DNA from: Rhizobium sp. CF080
GTDB lineage: Bacteria > Pseudomonadota > Alphaproteobacteria > Rhizobiales > Rhizobiaceae
Assembly: GCF_000282095.2 (NCBI RefSeq)
Contig: NZ_AKKC02000015.1
Location: forward strand, 434,001 to 498,000
DNA length: 64,000 nucleotides
Direction: 5' to 3'
Shown here: positions 1 to 7,292 of the stretch, piece by piece
Layout of the letters: each line of letters starts with the position of its first letter
How positions within the stretch are numbered: position 1 is the stretch's first letter
The notes under the pieces: generated by a model
The model's input: only the letters and a program-made list of their open reading frames with translations
Told to the model about the DNA's origin: nothing
Databases searched by the model: none
Made by a program: the position numbers and the translations under genes

Positions 1-2
1 CC

Positions 3-458
3 GGGACGCTAGTAGAGCCTACGGTTTCAATCAGAAGATATTGGAAGCATTTCTGGGCATATACGCTTCACTGGACTACGCCTGCGGGAACAACAGAATC
101 CTATCGGCTCAAAGAGCATCATGGACGAGAAATATACGCGACTGGTGAAAGCAAAGGCTTGGGTTCCCACTCCACTTTTATCCTTCACCCAGCGCATGCC
201 GTTCCCGTGAAAGTGGTGTCCGGGATGTACTTCTTTATGAACACAAGCCACCAATTCGTGGCAGGCCCATTTCTGATGTCTCGGCGAAAACTTAGCCGTG
301 AAGAGGTAGAGGCCCTTCTTAAGCCATCTGCAGCAACCTCTTCACAATATGAAGCCCAGGTGCGCTACTGGGCTTTTGAGAAGATGGAAAATGCTGGAAC
401 GAATGTGATTACCCTGAGGGATGGTCACGTTCCCAACGGCTCGAAGGACACAACATAA
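3..458 (+). CDS. Hypothetical protein, 5' end cut by window
   Basis: The frame is open from base 3 to the stop at 456-458, so the gene starts before the window. An internal TTG at 159 is a possible but less likely start. About 150 residues are visible, ending in a polar tail. I do not recognise the family. It reads rightward against the leftward late operon and precedes another small rightward gene, so it is probably phage cargo or an end-of-phage gene. Confidence 0.5.
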   Translation, partial: GTLVEPTVSIRRYWKHFWAYTLHWTTPAGTTESYRLKEHHGREIYATGESKGLGSHSTFILHPAHAVPVKVVSGMYFFMNTSHQFVAGPFLMSRRKLSREEVEALLKPSAATSSQYEAQVRYWAFEKMENAGTNVITLRDGHVPNGSKDTT

Positions 459-531
459 TAAAAAGATGTTGTCGTGAGGGCCGTCAGCACTACGATTGCG
501 TTAGAGACTCAATCTCAACTGGAGAGCAGAT

Positions 532-783
532 ATGTTCACTCTAGCCAGCGTAGAGTTCTTAGCCGAAGACGGTGCAGCAATTCGCCGCATTCAATTTGAG
601 ATTGACGGAGAGCGACCTCAGCTGCTGAGGGTCGATATACGACATCCACCTTTTGAGGCACTGGATGCCAGCATCCTCAAAGCGCATGACGAAATCTCCA
701 AGAGATGCGAATACATCCTTCACCACGCGAAGGATTCAGCCGAGCAATACAAGAAGAACCGATTCTGGCCAGATCAAAAATGA
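532..783 (+). CDS. Small hypothetical protein (83 aa)
   Basis: ATG at 532 is preceded by GGAGAG at a good distance. The product is a soluble, charged 83-residue protein with no membrane segment and no motif I recognise. Its last ten bases overlap the end of the convergent o-spanin gene (774-1052), so the leftward late operon ends here. Probably phage cargo of unknown role. Confidence 0.6.
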   Translation: MFTLASVEFLAEDGAAIRRIQFEIDGERPQLLRVDIRHPPFEALDASILKAHDEISKRCEYILHHAKDSAEQYKKNRFWPDQK

Positions 784-1052
784 CCGGACGACAGGGGACG
801 ACGGCGACAATAGCTGTCCCGGGCCGCGTTAGTGGCTCGATTTCCGAGCTGCGTTTCAAGTGTGTCACGGCTGGAATAAGTCGTCGGCTTCCATGCCCGA
901 CAGATGTCAAGAGCTATCGACTGTTCCGTCTTCGCCGCGTCAGTCCCGCCGGTAAGGGTCGTTTGGATCGACTGGCACGCGACCAGCACGCACGTCATCG
1001 CTAGCAGCAACGGCAGCATCCACGCGCTTGTGGTGAAGGTTTTCCAGCTCAT
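774..1052 (-). CDS. o-spanin-like lysis lipoprotein (Rz1-type)
   Basis: This 92-residue protein has an N-terminal hydrophobic signal ending in a lipobox (LVAC, Cys about residue 26), so it should be a lipoprotein. Its gene begins inside the i-spanin-like gene (940-1146) in another frame, which is the classic Rz/Rz1 layout. The region around residues 50-80 (ICRAWKP, then NNAAR-like) resembles small lysis proteins I know from rhizobial phages. Spanins join inner and outer membrane to finish lysis. It is the last gene of the late operon. Confidence 0.7.
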   Translation of the reverse strand: MSWKTFTTSAWMLPLLLAMTCVLVACQSIQTTLTGGTDAAKTEQSIALDICRAWKPTTYSSRDTLETQLGNRATNAARDSYCRRRPLSSGHF

Positions 1053-1146
1053 TGAGCACCGCCTTTTCGATATCGATCCGTTCAGCTCGCCGCGCGAAAT
1101 AGGCGGCGAGCTGCAGGATGAGTTTGAGTGCCGCCAGCCAGGTCAT
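940..1146 (-). CDS. i-spanin-like small membrane protein
   Basis: A 68-residue protein with one N-terminal hydrophobic segment (about residues 3-18) followed by a charged helical stretch, as expected for an inner-membrane spanin, though shorter than most Rz proteins. Its ATG overlaps the stop of the upstream holin gene (ATGA), so translation is probably coupled. The o-spanin gene starts within it in another frame. The role is inferred from topology and position after the endolysin and holin. Confidence 0.65.
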   Translation of the reverse strand: MTWLAALKLILQLAAYFARRAERIDIEKAVLNELENLHHKRVDAAVAASDDVRAGRVPVDPNDPYRRD

Positions 1147-1373
1147 GCGGGCTTGTTCGGCGGGAAGAAGTAGACGAAGCCCGTATTGACCACCGCCAGC
1201 ACGGCCCCAGTAATCTGCGCGGTCGTGAAGCCGAAGACGGTGCAGATCTGATCCAGGTCAGCGGTCGGGCCCGGAACGCATTCCGCGATACCCTTGGTGC
1301 CGAGCCAGACGAGCAGGATGGCGACCGCGTTACCGATGACGGCCGCAGCGAGCTTGCTGTAATTTCCAAACAT
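1143..1373 (-). CDS. Holin-like protein, two membrane segments
   Basis: Start ATG at 1373 has AAGGAA just upstream. The 76-residue product has two hydrophobic segments (about residues 8-26 and 52-71) joined by a short polar loop with two cysteines, and ends in PNKPA. Length, topology and position between the amidase and the spanins fit a phage holin, which opens the inner membrane at the end of infection. An upstream extension of the frame overlaps the amidase and is not needed. Confidence 0.7.
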   Translation of the reverse strand: MFGNYSKLAAAVIGNAVAILLVWLGTKGIAECVPGPTADLDQICTVFGFTTAQITGAVLAVVNTGFVYFFPPNKPA

Positions 1374-1390
1374 GTCAGTTCCTTTCGAGG

Positions 1391-2110
1391 TTAGAGCTTG
1401 GATTGCACCAGAGCGCGCATCTGATCGCCGATCGGGATCGCGCCTTGGATTGAGGTATCGAAAGGCAGGCGAGCGATATCCCACTTGCCCCTCTGCGTGA
1501 TCTTGAGGGTGATTTGCACTTCGGCGTGGCTGAGCACGGTCTTGCGATCGACCTGGATGCCGTAGCGCTTGCAGAGCTGGACCAGCACGTAGACCAGCGC
1601 GTTCCACTGCGCCCGCGTGATCGACTGCTTGCCGGCGCTGAACGGGTTTTCGATGGCACCCGCCATGCCACAGAGCGAGACTCCGATCGAGCCGGTGTTG
1701 CAGTTGAGGGTATGGGCCGCATATCCGGCCTTGGCCTTCGGCTCTGTGTTCAGCGCGATCGACGGCTTGCCGCGGACGAGCTTTCCGTCTCCCTCAATCA
1801 GGATGTGGTAGTGCTCGCGATCGAGGTCGTTCGCTTTGTTCTGCCCGGCCGTCCAATGGAAGATGATCCGGGAGATTTTCGCATCCGGCATCCAGTCGGC
1901 CGGGATGGTGAGGCCATCGGAAGCAGTCGTAGCCGGAACGTTCGCCACGGCCTCCGGAGGCTTGACACCTCGAAGCGTGGCCAGCTCGTCGAGCGCCTTG
2001 TTGACGGCGGTGACGCTCTCGGAACCGAAGTCCCCATCAGCGCCGAAGTGAGGGAGCGGATAGCCAAGCGCGATCAGGCGCCGCTGCAGAGCCTGCACGG
2101 TCATGTCCAT
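1391..2110 (-). CDS. Endolysin, N-acetylmuramoyl-L-alanine amidase
   Basis: A 239-residue enzyme predicted to cut the amide bond between muramic acid and the peptide. The N-terminal 40 residues look like a peptidoglycan-binding module (VQALQRRLIALGYPL, then DGDFG). From about residue 70 an Amidase_2 domain follows, with IIFHWTAG holding the first zinc His, EHYHILIE, a central TGSIGVSL strand, and VLSHAEV/KWDIARL near the end for the remaining ligands. ATG at 2110 has AGGATT upstream; a longer start at 2149 has no better site. It leads the lysis set. Confidence 0.85.
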   Translation of the reverse strand: MDMTVQALQRRLIALGYPLPHFGADGDFGSESVTAVNKALDELATLRGVKPPEAVANVPATTASDGLTIPADWMPDAKISRIIFHWTAGQNKANDLDREHYHILIEGDGKLVRGKPSIALNTEPKAKAGYAAHTLNCNTGSIGVSLCGMAGAIENPFSAGKQSITRAQWNALVYVLVQLCKRYGIQVDRKTVLSHAEVQITLKITQRGKWDIARLPFDTSIQGAIPIGDQMRALVQSKL

Positions 2111-2147
2111 TTTCGGAAATCCTAATTTAAAGGTGTTGCAAGGATGC

Positions 2148-2158
2148 ACTCGACTCCC
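2148..2158 (+). promoter_or_regulatory. Shared ACTCGACTCCC element, copy 1
   Basis: An 11-base element identical to the copy at 3953-3963 and one base different from 4582-4592. It lies 51 bases before the ATG of the small rightward gene at 2209 and 38 bases before the leftward endolysin start. No clear -10 box follows it in this copy. Confidence 0.4.
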
Positions 2159-2208
2159 GGGCGGGACGGTGTTTCACTTCGCGCCAGTGAGGTGTGAGGG
2201 ATCGAGTA

Positions 2209-2337
2209 ATGGTTTACGAGTGGGATGCGCGCCGGGCTCGACGTGCTAATGCAATCAAGATGATCTCGGCCCTGCTGGTCGGTGTGGTCATTGCCGCAGT
2301 TCCTGCCTGGATAGTGACCCGGGCGATCGATCTGTAA
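2209..2337 (+). CDS. Small membrane protein (42 aa), rightward
   Basis: ATG at 2209 to TAA at 2335-2337, with GAGGG about 8 bases upstream. The product has a basic N-terminus (ARRARRANAIK) followed by a single clear membrane helix (MISALLVGVVIAAVPAWIV). It lies alone between the endolysin and tail-fibre genes on the opposite strand, with the shared ACTCGACTCCC element upstream. I do not recognise it. A small inner-membrane moron is the most natural reading. Confidence 0.55.
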   Translation: MVYEWDARRARRANAIKMISALLVGVVIAAVPAWIVTRAIDL

Positions 2338-2370
2338 GCCCACAGATCAGCCGGCCTATGCTCAATAGGA

Positions 2371-2769
2371 TCAGAGCTGAGAAGCCGCGATGAAGAAGGC
2401 GTCGATCTGCGCTGCCTGGAAGCCCATGGCCTCAAATCCTGCCTGCATCATCGGCTCATTACGAACGAACGTGCCGCTGTATTCGTAGGCGACCTGGGTT
2501 GCCCTGTCCTGAGTGGCGATCCACGCGTTAACCGCATCAATCAGGTCGGTGGCGACAAGTTGGAGTTTGAACTGGCGCGCTGTGACACTTTCAGGAATGG
2601 GAAAGTACGGTAGAAATTCAAGCGCCCCAAAATCCCAGACTTGACCAGCTTGCTCCGGACCGGCCGGAACCTGCACTGCTCCGGAAAATGCGTCAGGCGT
2701 TTCTTCCTCCGGGCCATCATAGCTGCCGAGGTACCGTCCGGCCTCATCCACAAAGTATCGCTGGGTCAT
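2371..2769 (-). CDS. Tail-fibre partner / assembly-like protein
   Basis: 132 residues, starting at an ATG that overlaps the tail-fibre stop (ATGA at 2766-2769), so the two are probably co-translated. The N-terminus (RYFVDEAGRYLGSYDG) and a middle WIATQDRATQ stretch look like the short proteins that follow tail-fibre genes and help fold or cap fibres. No motif proves this; the call rests on position and general likeness. The frame continues upstream, but that part is antisense-like filler within the fibre gene. Confidence 0.55.
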   Translation of the reverse strand: MTQRYFVDEAGRYLGSYDGPEEETPDAFSGAVQVPAGPEQAGQVWDFGALEFLPYFPIPESVTARQFKLQLVATDLIDAVNAWIATQDRATQVAYEYSGTFVRNEPMMQAGFEAMGFQAAQIDAFFIAASQL

Positions 2770-3920
2770 TCGTAAGCCCTCACAACTGCTCTCCAGCTTC
2801 CTGGGGTTAAAGGCTGCGCAACGTTGGTGGATTTGTTGATCACCGTCATCTGCGTCTGCGGATATCGAAGGATCACGTTCGTGGCGTTCTTTTCGATGCC
2901 GGTACCGCCCAACCCGCCCACGCCAGACACGTTGAGGCTGTGCGTTCCGTACTGAACGACGTCGTTCACAGAATATCCCTGATCCGCAGTGGTACAGACC
3001 AGCTCGACCACGACGTTCGAAGGCATCGCTCCCAAGCCATGAGCAATCGTCGATGAAGAGCCAAGGGTGATTGTCTGTTGCGCGCTGACGAACCTGTCCA
3101 GACCAAGGTTGGCGCGCGCTGCGGCCGCCGTCGAAGCCCCGGTCCCGCCATCTGCGACAGCAAGGTCGGTGATGCCGGCCACCGAACCGCCAGTGATTGC
3201 GACGGCCGTGGCGTTCTGAGTGGCCATGGTGCCGAGGCCGAGTGAGGTCCTTGCCGTGGCACCGCTTTCTGCGACCCACGTCGTTCCGTCACCGACGATG
3301 ATGTTGCCGTTGGTTACGGCGAGACCAGCTATAGCGGTCAATGTGGCGGCGGATGCTTGAGCACCGATCGTTGTCCGTACCGTCGCGGCATCGGCATCGT
3401 CAAGGATGGTGCGTGCAAAAGCGGTCAGCGAGGTCACGCCCCACGTAGCCGCGCCTGTGCCATAAGCAATCTGGTTGGCCGCGATAGTGACCGCAGCGAA
3501 CGCCGTCAGATCGGCATCGAAAGCCTGGACGTTGGTCCCGATCACTAGGCCGAGCGTCGTCCTCGCCGCGGCGGCATCGGCATCATCGATCAGCGTCCGC
3601 CCATATGCACTTAGAGTCGTCACGCCCCATGTGGCCGCACCCGTGCCGTAGGGAATTTGGTTGGCTGCAATGGTGATTGAGGCGAGTGCCGTCAGGTCAG
3701 CATCATAGGCCTGAACGTTTGTCCCGATCACAAGTCCGAGGTTGGTTCTGGCGCCGCTTGCCGTCGTCGAACCCGTGCCGCCAGCGGTAACCGGGCGCGC
3801 GGCATTCGCGTCCGCGACGAGGTCGTCGATGAAGGCATTGTACGGCGCCGACTGGATAGTCGTGTTCGGCGTGCCTTTGGTGCCTGCTGGCTCAGCGTAC
3901 ACGCCTGCGGTTCTGGGCAT
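2766..3920 (-). CDS. Tail fibre protein with internal repeats
   Basis: 384 residues from ATG 3920, which has a strong AAGGAGA site; a start at 3983 would add an unlikely leader. The N-terminal 45 residues (TAGVYAEPAGT, YNAFIDDLVADAN) resemble virion-attachment segments of podovirus fibres. The middle holds about two and a half copies of a roughly 62-residue Gly/Ala/Thr-rich repeat (LGLVIGTNVQA, YGTGAATWGVT). The C-terminal 110 residues are a separate beta-rich domain, probably the receptor-binding tip. Expected to bind the host surface. Confidence 0.8.
   Translation of the reverse strand: MPRTAGVYAEPAGTKGTPNTTIQSAPYNAFIDDLVADANAARPVTAGGTGSTTASGARTNLGLVIGTNVQAYDADLTALASITIAANQIPYGTGAATWGVTTLSAYGRTLIDDADAAAARTTLGLVIGTNVQAFDADLTAFAAVTIAANQIAYGTGAATWGVTSLTAFARTILDDADAATVRTTIGAQASAATLTAIAGLAVTNGNIIVGDGTTWVAESGATARTSLGLGTMATQNATAVAITGGSVAGITDLAVADGGTGASTAAAARANLGLDRFVSAQQTITLGSSSTIAHGLGAMPSNVVVELVCTTADQGYSVNDVVQYGTHSLNVSGVGGLGGTGIEKNATNVILRYPQTQMTVINKSTNVAQPLTPGSWRAVVRAYE
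3361..3745 (-). repeat. In-frame repeats in tail-fibre gene
   Basis: Two long units about 186 bases apart (compare 3535-3555 with 3721-3741) plus a partial third. They encode matching peptides (VIGTNVQAYDADLTA and VIGTNVQAFDADLTA). Length change by recombination would be easy here. Confidence 0.75.
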
Positions 3921-3949
3921 TGAGTTCTCCTTGAAGTGAAAAAGCCCGC

Positions 3950-3979
3950 AAGACTCGACTCCCCAAAAGGTGCGATCAT
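3950..3979 (+). promoter_or_regulatory. Moron promoter candidate, copy 2
   Basis: The shared ACTCGACTCCC (3953-3963) is followed by GATCAT at 3974-3979. AAGACT at 3950-3955 with an 18-base spacer would serve as -35. The gene at 4007 starts 28 bases after the -10. It also lies 33 bases upstream of the leftward tail-fibre start, so the direction is not proven. Confidence 0.45.
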
Positions 3980-4006
3980 GCACAAAACACTTAGGAGCGC
4001 GGGACT

Positions 4007-4576
4007 ATGTATGACGCTAACATCACTGTTGAAGTACTGAGCCGGTTCGGCATTTCATCCACTCGCGAGGATGCCGTGGCACTTACGAAACTTTTGGTTC
4101 GCGAAGGGCAAAGCCCAGCTGATGATTATTTTAGTTCAAAATTTCCTCAGCAAATTGTCCTCTTTGGAGAAGAGCCAGCTGGTTTTTACATAAAGCCTCG
4201 CAACTTGGTTATAAACTGGCGAGACGTAATGGGGACGACTTTACCGAATGCTGTTTTTGCGTCTGTGTCAGCCGTTCAGCTTCCGTGGTTAACTCCCTTT
4301 GCGGTGCTCGCGATCATTTGGGACACCCATTGCAAAATGGTTGTCCCTCTTAAGGCCGAACAGGCAATCGTGTTGCGGTCCATATGGGAATGCGGCGCCC
4401 ATGCCAGTGAGGCGCAAATCTTAGAGATGATCACAAAACATGAGTGGTTAAACATGCAGTCCAAGCCGCCGTTCGATCTGACCGCATCGCTCGACAAATT
4501 GGCGACGGCAGGCCTCATTGAGATTGTCGACGGCACGGCCAGACTCATCGACAATATTGTTTTCGAGGCAGATTAG
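4007..4576 (+). CDS. Hypothetical moron protein (189 aa)
   Basis: ATG 4007 has AGGAG upstream. Base composition is visibly more A/T rich than the flanking virion genes, pointing to separate transfer. The N-terminal part (TREDAVALTKLLVREG) is helical. A middle hydrophobic stretch (FAVLAIIWDTHC) is too polar to be a sure membrane helix. The C-terminal 65 residues look like a small helical, winged-helix-like domain. Rightward between leftward virion genes, with a promoter-like element directly upstream. Function unknown. Confidence 0.65.
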   Translation: MYDANITVEVLSRFGISSTREDAVALTKLLVREGQSPADDYFSSKFPQQIVLFGEEPAGFYIKPRNLVINWRDVMGTTLPNAVFASVSAVQLPWLTPFAVLAIIWDTHCKMVVPLKAEQAIVLRSIWECGAHASEAQILEMITKHEWLNMQSKPPFDLTASLDKLATAGLIEIVDGTARLIDNIVFEAD

Positions 4577-4583
4577 GCCTGAC

Positions 4584-4611
4584 TCGACTCTCTGTTGGGT
4601 TGTGAGATAAT
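4584..4611 (+). promoter_or_regulatory. Moron promoter candidate, copy 3
   Basis: TCGACT (4584-4589) and GATAAT (4606-4611) with a 16-base spacer form the clearest promoter of the set. They lie within the shared ACTCGACTCTC element and 23 bases before the ATG at 4634. Confidence 0.55.
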
Positions 4612-4633
4612 CACCTACAACGAAGGGATACGG

Positions 4634-4930
4634 ATGATATCAAATACGGCTTGTAACGCCCTAGCGGGTGGGAGATGCCTTGAGCTTAGATACGACGGCT
4701 TCTCTCGCGTAGTCGAGGTCCATGCAGTCGGTACAACGAAGGACGGCAACGGTGTTATGCGTGTCTGGCAGATCCGAGGCGGCAGCAATAGCGGCGAGCG
4801 TCAGGGGTGGAAGGTGTTCCGGCTCGACGAAACATTCTCTGCCCATGTGATTGACGAAAAATCCAAAGCGCCCCGTAGCGGGTATGCGCGTGGGGACAAA
4901 ATCATGCAGTTCATAAAGTGCCAGATCTAG
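4634..4930 (+). CDS. Small WYL-domain-like protein (98 aa)
   Basis: ATG 4634 follows AAGGG. The product has the pattern I know from small WYL-like proteins: CLELRYDGFSRVVEVHAVG, then a VMRVWQIRGGS strand, WKVFRLDE and a final basic patch (PRSGYARGDK). WYL domains sense nucleic-acid or nucleotide ligands in bacterial regulators, often linked to phage or CRISPR control. Here the domain stands alone. It has its own promoter-like site and sits among other rightward morons. A leftward frame across it (4661-5002) is discussed as a finding. Confidence 0.65.
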   Translation: MISNTACNALAGGRCLELRYDGFSRVVEVHAVGTTKDGNGVMRVWQIRGGSNSGERQGWKVFRLDETFSAHVIDEKSKAPRSGYARGDKIMQFIKCQI

Positions 4931-5025
4931 CCCGCCACAGTCGCAAAGATTGCCCTCATGGAGTGCGCAATCGGATATGTGCTCGGTGATTGCCTCACTC
5001 ATTGTCTTCTCCTATGGTTGCGCTC

Positions 5026-5271
5026 ATGCAGATCGACCACGACCCACAGGAACCGTCACGAAAAGCGCTGAAAATCATCGGCGTCTTAACCGCTGTGGTC
5101 GTTTTGATTGTCGCCGTGCCGCTCACGATGGGCGTCAATTGGTCGGTGCGTCAGCTTCCTATCGAATTTGTTCTGCTGCTTGCCGGCGCTGCGATCGGCG
5201 TTTGGGGCGGCTTTTTCCTAGGCCGCCGAGACGCAATCCGTCAGTTCCGGACACCAGGCAGAGACGAGTAG
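5026..5271 (+). CDS. Small membrane protein, two segments (81 aa)
   Basis: ATG 5026 (alternative ATG 5014) opens an 81-residue protein with a polar N-terminus and two clear membrane helices (about residues 17-36 and 47-65), the second Gly-rich, ending with a basic tail. No good ribosome site is visible for either start, so expression may depend on the upstream moron. Its end overlaps the convergent end of the large virion gene by 31 bases. Unknown role; possibly superinfection exclusion, but nothing shows this. Confidence 0.5.
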   Translation: MQIDHDPQEPSRKALKIIGVLTAVVVLIVAVPLTMGVNWSVRQLPIEFVLLLAGAAIGVWGGFFLGRRDAIRQFRTPGRDE

Positions 5272-7292
5272 CCAGCCAGCCCGCCGCCCCTGATCAATCC
5301 GCTTACCGTCGCCTGACGCTGCTGATCGATTACGTTCTTTTGCCCGCGCTGGAGGATCGCCTCGACGATCTGGTCACGTGACGTCCCGGTGGCAACGCTC
5401 AGCTTGCCGATGTCCTCGGCCAGCTTCCCGGCGTTAGTCTCCGCATTGCCCTGCACCATGCGCTTGATGATCGATCGAGCGAGGCGGGCCGTCGTGCCGG
5501 CGATAGTAGCGTCAGACGGGACTTCCTGCCCCTTCGCAACTTCGTCGAGGAACTGGTTGAACCGGGTGCCCATCGCCGTGTCAGAGCCGCGGGTAACGCG
5601 ATTGGTGGTGTCACCGAACACTGTCTCGCGGTCGATCGCGTTCAGCACGTTATCGGCCGGCTCCTGGCCGAACAGCATCCCGAGCTTTTCCCGGTTCCAG
5701 TCGCCCTCCCCCCGAACAACTTTGCGCAGCGCGTTTGTGTCGTTCGCCTGGGTCCCGATCGCCCGATACACTTCCCCCAAAGCGCCCTGCCTCATGCGAG
5801 TCGGTACACCGGAAGGCCCGACCATCATTCCTTCCGGCAACGCTCCGGCGTTAAGCGCCTGATCGAGTTCGACCGGGCGCATCGCGCTTGCTTCATTGTT
5901 GAGAATCGGTCGACCTTGCCCCAGAGCTTCCCGCTGGCGAGCCAGCTCGTGGTATTGGGCATCGACCTCCTTGATCCGTGGCACAGAGGCTCGCAAGCCG
6001 TCGTCGATCATCTGGCGGGCTTCCGTCAGTGCGCCGATGACCTTATCGTCTGTCTCAGTCGTCAACATGCCATCGATAGCCTGCCTGGTTTGGAAGGCCA
6101 CGGAAGGATCGGCCGAGACATTGTTCTCGCCGAAATCGTTCATCATCGTGCGGACTTGCTGAAGCCGGCGCTGCGCATCGCCGCGCAATGTCGAAACGGA
6201 ATGATCAAGGTCGTCGGTGATTGGGGTAAAGTCGTAGGGCTCTCTTCCGGCCATGACCGGACCGTATTGCCGTGCAACCTGTCCCTGGCTGTCCCGGAGG
6301 CTTGCATCAATCCGCGATGGCACAGGATCAGGCCCTAGGCTGGTTTCGACGTCGGAACGCAGCCGCGTGTTCGCGAGGCCGGCGCGTTCGTTGAGCGGAT
6401 CCACGATCAGCCCGCCCGTTCCGGGCCGGGCGGCTGCGCCACGAGCAACGCCAAGCCATTCCGGCGAGACGTCGGCCAGCATCGCTTCCGGCCCCAGGTC
6501 GTCGAGTGAGGACCGATACCGCGCGACCTTGCTTGGATCGGACAGCTCATTGACGACATATTTGCGGGCCTGATCTGTCATCGATGAAAGGGCGTCATTG
6601 CTTTCGCCAAGGATTTTGCGGGTGAGCGCGGACACGGCCTTATTGGCGCCTGCTGCGACGGGCATGAGTGCGGGCCCGACGACAGCCCCAGTCAGGCCTT
6701 CTATTCCTGCCTGCTTGGCTCGTTCAGTAGCGCCGCCCTCACCCGCACCGAATCCCTGCACTAGACCGGTCGCCGCACCAGAGCCACCTGCAGATATCAA
6801 CCGCGCGCCCGTAGAAGCCCCCGTATTACCCAGCGCATAGTTGCCAATCACCGGCGCGGCCTTGAGAAGCGCCCCGCCCGATCCCACCCCGCCGGCAATC
6901 TTGAGGCCGGTCGAGACATACGGATGGTCGTTGTCGAACTCATCGTCTTTTCGGCGCTGGATGCCGAGCGCCTGGTCATATCGCTCGCCCCAGGTCGCGC
7001 CAGGGAGTTTTTCATACCCCTGGTCAGGCAGCATCGGGTCAACAAGCGGCGCCAGTGTCGCATTTGTCGCCGCGTTCAGCTCGTCGAGATAGGAGCCGAT
7101 ACCGAGCGCGCCACGCGCAACGGACCGGACGCCGCCCGCGATGCCGCCAGATCGCTTAGGCCGGCTCCCACGGCCACCGGCGGCCATCTGCTGGGCAATC
7201 TCGTTGACGGTCGCCTCCTGATCCTCCGCGGAGAGGGTCTTGAAGCTGTCATCGACCGTGACCTTGACGCCGTTGACGGTAAGGGTCGCCAT
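5241..7292 (-). CDS. Large internal virion / ejection-type protein
   Basis: 683 residues. ATG 7292 overlaps the upstream stop by one base (TAATG). The first 35 residues form a small module (MATLTVNGVKVTVDDSF, then SAEDQEATVNEIAQQM) that I recall from other phage and prophage internal proteins. Residues 50-230 are Gly/Ala-rich with several hydrophobic helices (VSTGLKIAGGVG, LTGAVVGPALMPVAAG), as in proteins ejected with DNA. The rest is helical. Last of three large structural genes before the tail fibre. The exact role is inferred from position. Confidence 0.6.
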   Translation of the reverse strand: MATLTVNGVKVTVDDSFKTLSAEDQEATVNEIAQQMAAGGRGSRPKRSGGIAGGVRSVARGALGIGSYLDELNAATNATLAPLVDPMLPDQGYEKLPGATWGERYDQALGIQRRKDDEFDNDHPYVSTGLKIAGGVGSGGALLKAAPVIGNYALGNTGASTGARLISAGGSGAATGLVQGFGAGEGGATERAKQAGIEGLTGAVVGPALMPVAAGANKAVSALTRKILGESNDALSSMTDQARKYVVNELSDPSKVARYRSSLDDLGPEAMLADVSPEWLGVARGAAARPGTGGLIVDPLNERAGLANTRLRSDVETSLGPDPVPSRIDASLRDSQGQVARQYGPVMAGREPYDFTPITDDLDHSVSTLRGDAQRRLQQVRTMMNDFGENNVSADPSVAFQTRQAIDGMLTTETDDKVIGALTEARQMIDDGLRASVPRIKEVDAQYHELARQREALGQGRPILNNEASAMRPVELDQALNAGALPEGMMVGPSGVPTRMRQGALGEVYRAIGTQANDTNALRKVVRGEGDWNREKLGMLFGQEPADNVLNAIDRETVFGDTTNRVTRGSDTAMGTRFNQFLDEVAKGQEVPSDATIAGTTARLARSIIKRMVQGNAETNAGKLAEDIGKLSVATGTSRDQIVEAILQRGQKNVIDQQRQATVSGLIRGGGLAGYSSLPGVRN

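Noticed and set aside
2770-3279. N-terminal extension of the tail-fibre partner gene
   Set aside because: It overlaps the tail fibre in another frame and gives Arg/His-rich random sequence; the ATG at 2769 with ATGA coupling is better.
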